The position numbers were made by a program, and so were the translations under genes. Positions 7,646 through 14,790 of a DNA stretch of 64,000 nt are shown in pieces. The DNA is from Breoghania sp963678585 (lineage in GTDB: Bacteria > Pseudomonadota > Alphaproteobacteria > Rhizobiales > Stappiaceae). The stretch spans positions 372,001-436,000 of the forward strand of contig CAXXGA010000003.1 in assembly GCA_963678585.2 (NCBI GenBank), in the 5' to 3' direction. The notes under the pieces are model-generated. The model saw only the letters and a list, made by a program, of their open reading frames with translations. It had not been told where the DNA came from and searched no databases. Position 1 is the first letter of the stretch. Every line of letters begins with the position of its first letter.

Positions 7646-8131
7646 TCAGCCGCGCTTGCCGTCAAGCGGCATGAGGCTCAGCTCGTCGAGCGTGTCGGCC
7701 ACTTTTAAAAGCTGGCCGGTGGTCGCCTTGAGGCGTTCGGTCAGCCCTTGATGCATGGCCTGCGCAATATCGGGATATTCCTGCAGCATCCGCTTGAAGA
7801 GCGCCCGGCGGATGCGGATCATTTCGGTGCGTTCAAGCGTGACCGCGGTGTTGGGCCGCGTCGTTTCGATGAAAAGCGCCATCTCGCCCAGCAGGGTGCC
7901 GGGGCCGACCGTGGCGAGGTCTTCCATCTTGTCCTCGCCGCCGCGCAAGGCCACCTTGCCGCTGGCGATGACATAGCTGGAATCCGACCGTTCGCCCTCG
8001 CGAAAGATCACCTCACCCTCGTTTGCGATGACGTTTTCGGCGGAGAAGGCGAGAAGCCGCAATTGCTCGTCGGAAAACTCGCCCAGAAGCGGCACCTGGC
8101 GCAGCAGCGGAATATCGCGGGCAAGGCTCAT
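7646..8131 (-). CDS. Stand-alone cyclic nucleotide-binding domain protein
   Basis: The 161-residue protein is a CRP-like cyclic nucleotide-binding fold. Beta-roll strands (GEVIFREGERSDSSYVIASGKVAL) are followed by a phosphate-binding-cassette-like segment (GPGTLLGEMALFIETTRPNTAV) and a C-terminal helix (RALFKRMLQEYPDIAQAM). No DNA-binding helix-turn-helix or enzyme domain follows; the protein ends 50 residues after the cassette. The cassette has GE and R at the positions that contact cyclic nucleotide phosphate in CRP, so binding is plausible, but the ligand is not known. Neighbours are unrelated and separated by more than 150 bp, so it is probably a monocistronic unit. Confidence 0.8.
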   Translation of the reverse strand: MSLARDIPLLRQVPLLGEFSDEQLRLLAFSAENVIANEGEVIFREGERSDSSYVIASGKVALRGGEDKMEDLATVGPGTLLGEMALFIETTRPNTAVTLERTEMIRIRRALFKRMLQEYPDIAQAMHQGLTERLKATTGQLLKVADTLDELSLMPLDGKRG

Positions 8132-8287
8132 GCGGTGTTTCCGGGCGATTGAGAATGCGTTGCGTGTTGATACGAGATGCTCTGCGCGGGCGGAATCACC
8201 TCACGCAGACTTGCGCATTCTAACATGGATTGCGGCGGCACGACGGATCGGGTCGCATATGGACCGCGCCATGCCGCCTTGTCCAGA

Positions 8288-8974
8288 CTATCGGCTCTTC
8301 AGCACGGCGTTTACGAACGGCATATCCCCAATGAACCGTTGTGCGGACGTGCCCTTTGCGGATCCGAAGGGATTGCTGTCCTCCTCCTCGGCTCCGTCGG
8401 AAAAGGGATTGTCGCTGTCGCTGCCGCCGGAAAATGGATTGGAGGGGGTGTTGAGATCCCGTTTGCGCCAGGAACGTGCGCAGTCGAACAGGCGCGAAAG
8501 CATCCGGTTGGTGGTGGTGAGCGTGAACTTCATCTCGTCATTGGCGGCCAGAACCGTCAGTTGCCGACCGCGGCGCACCGCTGCGAACAGGCGGTCGTCG
8601 CCCGGAAGGGGCACCTTCACCTGGCTTTCGGAGATGACTTCCGCGGTGCCGGAATAATCGCGGCCCCTGTCCACCCAGTAACGCACGGGGTAGGTTTTGC
8701 CGACTTCCAGCTTCCAGTTCTTGTTCACCAGTCCGAAGGCCCAGTTGAGGTCCCTGTGAATGGAGAAAACGAGCGTGATGCCGCTTCTGTAGCTGGCCGA
8801 TGCCGCACAATGACTGAATTCGCCGGTCTGGGTGTGGGTATAGGCGCCGCCTTCCCAGTTTCCGATCTTGAATTTCGAGATCTGCTCTGCCTGGGCGGAG
8901 TTCAGGGTGATGAAACCCGCCAGTCCCAGCGCCACCAATCCTGCCAATACCGGTTTGCCAATCATTCTGCCCAT
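8288..8974 (-). CDS. Secreted hypothetical protein with C-terminal NPF repeats
   Basis: I do not recognise the family. The 228-residue product has a clear Sec signal peptide (LAGLVALGLAGFITLNSAQA, cleavage after AQA near residue 29). A roughly 140-residue domain rich in Trp and aromatic residues follows (KFKIGNWEGGAYTHTQTGEF, then HCAASASYRSGITLVFSIHR). It contains two Cys, at HCAAS and LFDCARSW, which could pair in the periplasm. The C-terminal tail is acidic and Ser-rich with three NPF(S/G) motifs about 13 residues apart. An alphaproteobacterial periplasmic protein of unknown function is the safest reading. It is divergent from the L,D-transpeptidase gene. Confidence 0.7.
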   Translation of the reverse strand: MGRMIGKPVLAGLVALGLAGFITLNSAQAEQISKFKIGNWEGGAYTHTQTGEFSHCAASASYRSGITLVFSIHRDLNWAFGLVNKNWKLEVGKTYPVRYWVDRGRDYSGTAEVISESQVKVPLPGDDRLFAAVRRGRQLTVLAANDEMKFTLTTTNRMLSRLFDCARSWRKRDLNTPSNPFSGGSDSDNPFSDGAEEEDSNPFGSAKGTSAQRFIGDMPFVNAVLKSR

Positions 8975-9302
8975 CTCTCCGTCATTGCCTCTGCAATCGG
9001 GCGTGTCGCCCGGGATTTTCGTCTCGCGCGTCCTGCACGTGGCAAAGCGGCGAGTGCCCCCATGCGTCCATGATGCGACGAAGGAGCTTGCCTGACAATG
9101 CGCTTGCGACAGTCATAGGTATTTGTTGGAACCGGGAAGTTAAAGTGACGGACAGGAACTGCGCCGCTAGCGGATGCTCGCGCCGGGCAGGTGAGACAAT
9201 GTATCGTCCCGGCATGTCTGGTATGGCGCACAGTTTATTCTGCAAGCGCTTGAGGCGTGGCCTTTTGTGAAGCTATCATCCACCCTTGGCTTGGAGGGTT
9301 GG
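8975..9302. other. 328-bp divergent promoter region
   Basis: This region separates the minus-strand secreted protein gene from the plus-strand L,D-transpeptidase. It should hold both promoters. No operator palindrome or clean -35/-10 pair stands out, and the short frames in it look random. Confidence 0.5.
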
Positions 9303-9752
9303 ATGCTCGTATTCAGACGGTTTTGTCTTGTGGCGGCGATGGCGATGGCGGTCGCCGTCCTTGGGGCCGGGGCGCCTGCAACCGCGACTGCTGCTCAGGT
9401 GAAGGCTGTGATCAGCCTCAAGGACCAGAGCATGAAGGTGACGGTCAACGGCTGGCGACGCTACTCGTGGAAGGTTTCCACGGCGCGGCGCGGCTATCGA
9501 ACGCCGAGCGGAACCTTCCGCCCGACACGCATGTACAAACGATATTTCTCGAAAAAATATCACAATTCGCCGATGCCCTACTCGGTGTTCTTCTACCATG
9601 GTTTCGCCATTCACGGCACCAACGCGGTGAAGTATCTGGGCCGCCCCGCCTCACACGGTTGCGTGCGGCTGCACCCGGACAATGCGCGCAAGCTCTATGA
9701 ACTGGTGGAGCGCTACGGCAAGGCCAACACCGAAATCATCGTGAACCGCTAG
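9303..9752 (+). CDS. Exported L,D-transpeptidase (YkuD/ErfK family)
   Basis: This periplasmic enzyme cross-links peptidoglycan stem peptides (3-3) or attaches proteins to them through a catalytic cysteine. The 149-residue product has a signal peptide (FCLVAAMAMAVAVLGAGAPATATA), a short beta-sandwich YkuD domain, and the signature FAIHGTN then SHGCVRL (His104, His118, Cys120). It is a minimal catalytic domain without LysM or peptidoglycan-binding modules. The ATG at 9303 follows a GGAGGG Shine-Dalgarno at 5 bp; an in-frame GTG at 9267 would add a polar extension in front of the signal peptide and is less likely. Confidence 0.92.
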   Translation: MLVFRRFCLVAAMAMAVAVLGAGAPATATAAQVKAVISLKDQSMKVTVNGWRRYSWKVSTARRGYRTPSGTFRPTRMYKRYFSKKYHNSPMPYSVFFYHGFAIHGTNAVKYLGRPASHGCVRLHPDNARKLYELVERYGKANTEIIVNR

Positions 9753-9772
9753 ACACATCCTTGGCGGGAGGA

Positions 9773-9813
9773 GAATGCGAGGGAACGGCCCTGCATGTCC
9801 CCGTTTCGCATTC
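9773..9813. terminator. Bidirectional hairpin between convergent genes
   Basis: Arms GAATGCGA-GGGAACGG and CCGTTTCGCATTC pair with a small bulge. The hairpin lies in the 75 bp between the convergent stops of the L,D-transpeptidase (9752) and bdhA (9828), and it can serve both directions. There is no T-run. Confidence 0.45.
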
Positions 9814-9827
9814 GCAGCCTGTGCCGC

Positions 9828-10610
9828 CTATTGCGCGGTCCAGCCGCCATCCATCGGCAGAGCCGTGCCGGTGATGGATGAGCCTGCATCGGAGCACAGG
9901 AAGATGGCGAGGGCGGCGACCTGTTCCACGGTCACGAAGGCCTTGGTGGGCTGGGCGGCGAGGAGCACGTCGCGCTTGACCTCTTCCTCGCTCATGTGTC
10001 GGGCCTTCATCGTGTCGGGGATCTGCGCTTCGACAAGCGGCGTCCAGACATAGCCCGGGCAGATCGCATTGACCGTGATGCCGTCCTGGGCGACTTCAAG
10101 CGCCACCGTCTTGGTCAGTCCCGCAATGCCATGCTTCGCCGCCACATAGGCCGCCTTGTAGGGAGAGGCGACGAGTGCGTGGGCGGAGGCTGTATTGATG
10201 ATGCGGCCCCAGCCCTTCTTCTTCATCCCCGGTACGGCGGCGCGGATGGTGTGGAAGGACGAGGACAGATTGATCGCGATGATCTGGTCCCACTTCTCGA
10301 CCGGGAATTCCTCGATCGGGGCGACGTGCTGTATGCCGGCATTATTGACGAGAATATCGACGCCGCCGAGGGTCTTCTCAACGTCGGCGATCATGGTGGC
10401 GATCTCGTCGGGCCTGGTCATGTCGGCGCCGTTATAGACGCAGGTCACGCCGAAATCGGCCTCGATGGCGGCGCGTTCCTTCTCGATATCTTCCGGCTTG
10501 CCGAAACCGTTGATAACAACGTTTGCGCCTTCGCCCGCCAGTGCGCGCGCATAGGCGAGCCCGATGCCGGAGGTGGATCCGGTGATGAGGGCGGTCTTGT
10601 CCTTGAGCAT
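9828..10610 (-). CDS. bdhA: D-beta-hydroxybutyrate dehydrogenase (SDR family)
   Basis: This cytosolic enzyme oxidises (R)-3-hydroxybutyrate to acetoacetate with NAD+, the first step in reusing depolymerised polyhydroxybutyrate. The 260-residue protein has the Rossmann motif TGSTSGIG (10-17), NNAG at 89-92, and the catalytic triad Ser142, Tyr155 and Lys159 (YVAAK). The substrate-recognition features of bacterial BDH are present (INGFG, IQHVAPIEEFP, YVWTPLVEAQIPD and the C-terminal DGGWTAQ). The ATG at 10610 is the family start; the frame is open further upstream to 10721. It is transcribed alone, and the divergent Fur-type gene starts 252 bp away. Confidence 0.95.
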   Translation of the reverse strand: MLKDKTALITGSTSGIGLAYARALAGEGANVVINGFGKPEDIEKERAAIEADFGVTCVYNGADMTRPDEIATMIADVEKTLGGVDILVNNAGIQHVAPIEEFPVEKWDQIIAINLSSSFHTIRAAVPGMKKKGWGRIINTASAHALVASPYKAAYVAAKHGIAGLTKTVALEVAQDGITVNAICPGYVWTPLVEAQIPDTMKARHMSEEEVKRDVLLAAQPTKAFVTVEQVAALAIFLCSDAGSSITGTALPMDGGWTAQ

Positions 10611-10862
10611 GATACGAACTCCGAAAACGATGGCTTTTGCGGAAGTCTCTGAATGGAGGCTTGCGGATCGGGTCGAAGGCTCTCTTCGACCCTCGTTGAG
10701 GGTTATGATGCAGTGCAACAATATTACCCAACGTCATTGTTCCCACAATGTGCGTATTTCATGTCGCTGCGCGGCTGTGCATTGGCGGGATGGGAGTGCT
10801 CGTGCTAAGCCGGAGTACGGAAAAGCGCTTTTGGCGCGGTCTCGGACGAGGAGCACGATTTC

Positions 10863-11345
10863 GTGTTCGAACATGAAGATCATGATCATGCGCGCTGCGA
10901 GAGCGGGGCGCTTCAGCGGGCGGAGGCGGCGTGCGCGCGGCGGAAACTGAATTTCACCGCCCAGCGCCGACGGGTTCTGGAAAAGCTGCTGGCAAGTCAT
11001 GTGCCCGCCAGCGCCTATGACATCATCGACCGGCTGGCCGAGGACGGACCGCGGCCTGCGCCGATCACTGTCTATCGCGCGCTGGATTTTTTGGCCGAGC
11101 AGGGCTTCGTCCATCGCATCGAGAGCCGCAACGCCTATGTGGCCTGCTGTCATGATCATGAGGCCGGAGAAGTCGTGTTCCTGCTTTGCGACAAGTGCGG
11201 AGCCGCGGGCGAGGCGACGTCAACCGAGCTTGCGGGGCCGATTGCGATGATTGCGGCGCAGGCCGGTTTTGAGCCGCGCCGTTCCGTTCTGGAAATTCGC
11301 GGTCTTTGCGCAAGATGCCGCGCGGAGGGCGGCGAGGCCGGTTGA
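10863..11345 (+). CDS. zur: Fur-family transcriptional repressor, probably Zur
   Basis: The 160-residue protein has the Fur winged-helix domain (TAQRRRVLEKLL, PASAYDIIDRL, ITVYRALDFLAEQGFVHRIES), the metal-site segment YVACCHDHE, and two structural zinc pairs CxxC (Cys109/Cys112 and Cys149/Cys152). A His-rich N-terminus (HEDHDH) and the ACCHDHE segment favour the zinc regulator Zur over Fur/Mur or Irr. Zur represses znuABC when zinc is plentiful; no znu genes are in the window. A GTG start at 10863 was chosen because GAGGAG lies about 9 bp upstream and no better in-frame ATG exists. The Zur assignment is an inference. Confidence 0.8.
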   Translation: MFEHEDHDHARCESGALQRAEAACARRKLNFTAQRRRVLEKLLASHVPASAYDIIDRLAEDGPRPAPITVYRALDFLAEQGFVHRIESRNAYVACCHDHEAGEVVFLLCDKCGAAGEATSTELAGPIAMIAAQAGFEPRRSVLEIRGLCARCRAEGGEAG

Positions 11346-11534
11346 GCCTTGCCTCGTCTGGTCGGACAATCGCGCTGCAGGCGATTTCGCATCCGGGTGA
11401 ATTGCTCTAGAACATGGCGCAACCTTCCCACTGGCGTGGACGCCAATCGCGCCCTAAGTGCCCTCGTGTCGGCTGAACCGTCCCGCTTGTATCGCCCTTT
11501 TTCTGAAACCCTGTCGTTGAGACCGTTTTCCGCG

Positions 11535-12794
11535 ATGACCCATCCCGCTCTTCTCAAGCCTCGTCGTCAGTCTGTCGGTGTGCAGATCGGATCGGTAACC
11601 GTCGGCGGCGGCGCGCCGGTCGTCGTGCAGTCGATGACCAATACCGACACGGCGGATATCGAGGCGACGGTGGCGCAGGTTGCGGCCCTTGCGCGATCCG
11701 GCTCGGAGCTGGTGCGCATTACGGTGGACCGGGACGAATCGGCGGCTGCCGTGCCGCATATCCGCGATCGGCTGATGTTGAAGAACATCGACGTGCCGCT
11801 GATCGGCGACTTCCACTATATCGGCCACAAGCTTCTGACCGATCATCCGGCTTGTGCGGAGGCGCTCGCCAAATACCGCATCAATCCGGGCAACGTGGGT
11901 TTCCGGGCCAAGCGCGACACGCAGTTTTCGCAGATCATCGACATCGCGCTGAAGAACGACAAGCCGGTGCGCATCGGCGTCAACTGGGGGTCGCTGGATC
12001 AGGAGCTTCTGACCCATCTGATGGATGAAAACGCCGCGCTGGCGGCGCCTGCTCCGGCGGCCGATGTCATGCGCGAGGCGATCATCCGCTCCGGCCTTCT
12101 TTCCGCTGAACGCGCCGAGGCGCTCGGCATGGGACGCGACAAGATCATCCTGTCGGCCAAGGTCTCCAACGTGCAGGACCTGATCGCGGTCTATGCCGAT
12201 CTGGCGGGGCGCTGCGATTACGCGCTCCATCTGGGACTGACGGAAGCGGGCATGGGCACCAAGGGCATCGTTGCGTCTGCGGCTTCCATGGGCATCCTCC
12301 TGCAGCAGGGGATCGGCGATACGATCCGCGTGTCGCTGACACCGGAGCCCGGCGGCGACCGCACCCGCGAGGTGCAGGTGGCCCAGGAGCTTTTGCAAAC
12401 CATGGGCTTTCGTTCCTTCGTGCCGGTGGTGGCGGCGTGTCCGGGTTGCGGGCGTACCACCTCCACGGTGTTTCAGGAACTGGCGCGCGACATTCAGGAC
12501 CACATCCGCGATTCCATGCCCGCCTGGCGGGAGCAATATCCGGGCGTTGAAGCGCTCAACGTGGCGGTGATGGGCTGCATCGTGAACGGTCCGGGCGAAT
12601 CCAAACATGCCGATATCGGCATTTCGCTTCCCGGCACCGGCGAGACGCCGTCCGCGCCGGTCTTCATCGACGGCGAGAAGGTCAAGACCCTGCACGGGCC
12701 CGGCATTGCCGAAGAATTCAAGAAAATGGTGCTCGACTATATCGAGACCCGCTTCGGCACGGGCGATGACCGCTCTGCCGCCCGCTCTGCTTAA
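11535..12794 (+). CDS. ispG: 4-hydroxy-3-methylbut-2-en-1-yl diphosphate synthase
   Basis: IspG (GcpE) is the [4Fe-4S] enzyme of the MEP isoprenoid pathway that reductively opens MEcPP to HMBPP. The 419-residue product starts at the ATG 11535 (MTHPALLKPRRQSVGVQIG), with a TIM barrel N-terminal half (VVVQSMTNTDTADIEATVAQ). The cluster ligands are Cys302, Cys305 (CPGCGRT), Cys348 and Glu355 (GCIVNGPGES). The longer frame upstream to 11349 is Arg-rich and unlike the family. The pyridoxal kinase remnant follows 11 bp downstream and may be co-transcribed. Confidence 0.96.
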   Translation: MTHPALLKPRRQSVGVQIGSVTVGGGAPVVVQSMTNTDTADIEATVAQVAALARSGSELVRITVDRDESAAAVPHIRDRLMLKNIDVPLIGDFHYIGHKLLTDHPACAEALAKYRINPGNVGFRAKRDTQFSQIIDIALKNDKPVRIGVNWGSLDQELLTHLMDENAALAAPAPAADVMREAIIRSGLLSAERAEALGMGRDKIILSAKVSNVQDLIAVYADLAGRCDYALHLGLTEAGMGTKGIVASAASMGILLQQGIGDTIRVSLTPEPGGDRTREVQVAQELLQTMGFRSFVPVVAACPGCGRTTSTVFQELARDIQDHIRDSMPAWREQYPGVEALNVAVMGCIVNGPGESKHADIGISLPGTGETPSAPVFIDGEKVKTLHGPGIAEEFKKMVLDYIETRFGTGDDRSAARSA

Positions 12795-12805
12795 AGTTCC
12801 TGAAA

Positions 12806-13725
12806 ATGATCGACACTCCTGACATATCGCCAGCCCGGTCGGGCGACCGGCCGGATGAAGAAACCTCCCGCAAACCCGCAGTGATTGTCGCCACCTCGCA
12901 GGTGGTTCGCGGCGCTGTCGGCGGGCGTTCAACCCTGTTCGCGCTGGAACGCCTCGGCTTCCGCGTCTGGCACCTGCCGACGATCCTGCTCGGCTGGAAC
13001 CCGAAATACGGGCCGTCCACCCGCGTCATTCCCGATGAGGCGTCATTCGCCGGGATGGTGGACGATCTGATCGGCTCACGCTGGCTGGGCGATGTGGGGG
13101 CGGTTCTGACAGGCTATCTGGGGGCAGCCCATCAGGGAACGGCGCTCGGCGGCTGGTGGATGCGGTGAAGGCGAAAAATCCTGACGCGATCTATCTCTGC
13201 GATCCGATCATCGGCGACGAGGGCAATCTCTACGTTCCGCCGGAGACGGTGGATGCCCAGCGCAACGAATTGATGCCGCGCGCCGATATCCTGACGCCGA
13301 ACCTTTTCGAACTCGGCTGGTTCACCGGACTGCCGGTCGATACGGAACTGGCGGTGCTTGCAGCCGCGCGCACGCTGCCCGCGCCCCGCGTGATGGTTTC
13401 CTCCGCCCCGGCTCTGCGCAAGAAGTCGCTTTCCACCCTGCTGGCGACGCCCACGGGTGCGCTGGCCGTGGAACATGCCGAACTTGACGGCGTGCCGCAT
13501 GGTACGGGCGATCTGCTGGCCGCCCTGTTTCTGGCCGCAGAGCTTGAGGGTGCGGATGACGAAACGGCGCTGGCGCGTGCAGTCTCCGGCACATTCGAGA
13601 TGGCGGCGCGCAGCGCCAAGGCGGGCTCCGACGAACAGATGCTGACCGAACACCAGCACGCCATCGTGCGTCCCGTTGCGATGGTTTCTTCCCGCCGCAT
13701 CCTTGAGCGCAAGGCGCGTGCCTGA
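12806..13725 (+). pseudogene. pdxY: Pyridoxal kinase (PdxY/PdxK-like) interrupted by a frameshift
   Basis: Two adjacent frames together make one ribokinase-fold pyridoxal kinase of about 305 residues. The first frame (12806-13168) carries the N-terminal substrate loop and strand (VVRGAVGGRSTLFALERLGF, then VLTGYLGAAHQGTALG). The second (from about 13150 to 13725) carries RLVDAVKAKNPDAIYLCDP, the DILTPNLFELGWFTG segment and the catalytic GTGD motif (PHGTGDLLAALF). Reading passes from one frame to the other near 13149-13150 if one base is restored, exactly in the conserved RLVDAVK helix. No stop codon or other damage is seen elsewhere, so a sequencing error is as likely as a real recent mutation. 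Pyridoxal kinase salvages vitamin B6 to pyridoxal phosphate. Confidence 0.8.
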
Positions 13726-14458
13726 GGCCACCACTCGCTTGGCTGTCGCGGGCGTCGACGGATGCCCCGGCGGCTGGATCGCGGTTACCCGTGCGGTCGG
13801 AGGCGATCCTGCCCCGACATTCCGGTTTTTCTCCCGCTTTGCCGATCTCGTGAGCTTCGATCCTGCTCCGGTGATCCTCGCGGTGGACATGCCCATCGGG
13901 CTTGCAGAACGTTCAGGAGTGGGCGGGCGCGGGCCGGAACGGTTCATCCGGCCGCTTCTGGGGGAGCGTCAGTCTTCGGTCTTTTCGGTTCCTTCCCGAC
14001 GCGCGGTGATGTGCGAGGATTACGGCGCGGCCTGTCGGGCCGCACTTGAGACGTCAGAGCCGCCGCGCAAGGTTTCCCGTCAGGCGTTCAATCTCTTTCC
14101 CAAAATCCGTGAGATAGATGCGGTGATGACGCCCGAACTTGAGGCGTGCGTCTATGAGGTGCATCCGGAACTGGCCTTTTGGCGGTTGAACGGCGAAGCG
14201 CCCATGAGCCTGCCGAAGAAGGTGCGCAACAAGGGCTCCATGCCCGGCATCGAGCAGCGACGGGCGCTTCTGGGAAGCTTCGGCTATGGGCCGGCCTTCT
14301 GGGAGTTGAAGCGGCCCTCCGGGGTCGGTGCGGACGATCTGGTGGACGCAGCCGTCAATGCGGTGATCGCGGAGCGGATACTGAAGGGGGACGCGCAGTC
14401 GTTCCCGCCGGAGCCGGAACGGGATGCCAAGGGGCTCCGAATGGCAATCTGGGCCTGA
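13718..14458 (+). CDS. DUF429 domain protein (predicted RNase H-like fold)
   Basis: The 246-residue protein starts at a GTG (13718) that overlaps the end of the pyridoxal kinase frame by 8 bp, which suggests translational coupling. Conserved DUF429 segments are visible: AGVDGCPGGWIAV near the N-terminus, VDMPIGL, SVFSVPSRRAV, VYEVHPELAFW, and GADDLVDAAVNAV near the C-terminus. The Asp residues in GVDG, DMPIG and GADDLVDA match the metal-binding layout of an RNase H-like nuclease. That is a fold-based prediction for the family; no activity is established. An alternative start at 13676 would add 14 residues. Confidence 0.8.
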   Translation: MPEATTRLAVAGVDGCPGGWIAVTRAVGGDPAPTFRFFSRFADLVSFDPAPVILAVDMPIGLAERSGVGGRGPERFIRPLLGERQSSVFSVPSRRAVMCEDYGAACRAALETSEPPRKVSRQAFNLFPKIREIDAVMTPELEACVYEVHPELAFWRLNGEAPMSLPKKVRNKGSMPGIEQRRALLGSFGYGPAFWELKRPSGVGADDLVDAAVNAVIAERILKGDAQSFPPEPERDAKGLRMAIWA

Positions 14459-14790
14459 GGGGGCGGGTCTGTGATCGGGTTCAGTGCGTGTCGCCCATCC
14501 TTCGAGACGGGCCTTCGGCCCTCCTCAGGATGACGTTCTCGTGGTGTCGGTTTTCGCAAATGCACTAACAAATTCAACGTCATCCTGAGGAGCCCGCGCA
14601 GGCGGGCGTCTCGAGGGATGGGCCAACCTCATCGAGCCCCGCTGCTGGCCGGTCCGAGCCGGATTTCCCGTCTTTCCGGAACCAAACACGCCGGAACAGA
14701 CTTGAAGCATGGTGCCGATGGTCCAGCCGGTATCCAACGCCCCGGCTCATGGGCTAACGTGTGCCGGTTTTCTCCTGTCCGGATTTCCCG
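14459..14790. other. 332-bp intergenic region occupied mostly by a palindromic repeat
   Basis: It contains the two-arm repeat (14493-14623). The remaining roughly 165 bp before the permease start should carry that gene's promoter; no clear -35/-10 pair is evident. Confidence 0.6.
14493..14623. repeat. Palindromic intergenic repeat (two-arm REP-like element)
   Basis: A long imperfect inverted repeat: the left arm (14493-14536) begins GCCCATCCTTCGAGACGGGC and ends CTCCTCAGGATGACGTT. The right arm (14576-14623) reads AACGTCATCCTGAGGAG, then CGTCTCGAGGGATGGGC. Each arm also contains its own small hairpin (GGGCCTTCGGCCC; GCCCGCGCAGGCGGGC). The 39-bp centre is unrelated. Elements with this CATCCT.GAG/CTCCTCAGGATGA layout are common non-coding repeats in alphaproteobacterial genomes. 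A shorter relative is at 61418-61441. Confidence 0.75.

Noticed and set aside
9131..9160. GGAAC at 9131 as a possible EcfG stress promoter ahead of the L,D-transpeptidase
   Set aside because: No CGTT-like -10 element appears at the 16-17 bp spacing.
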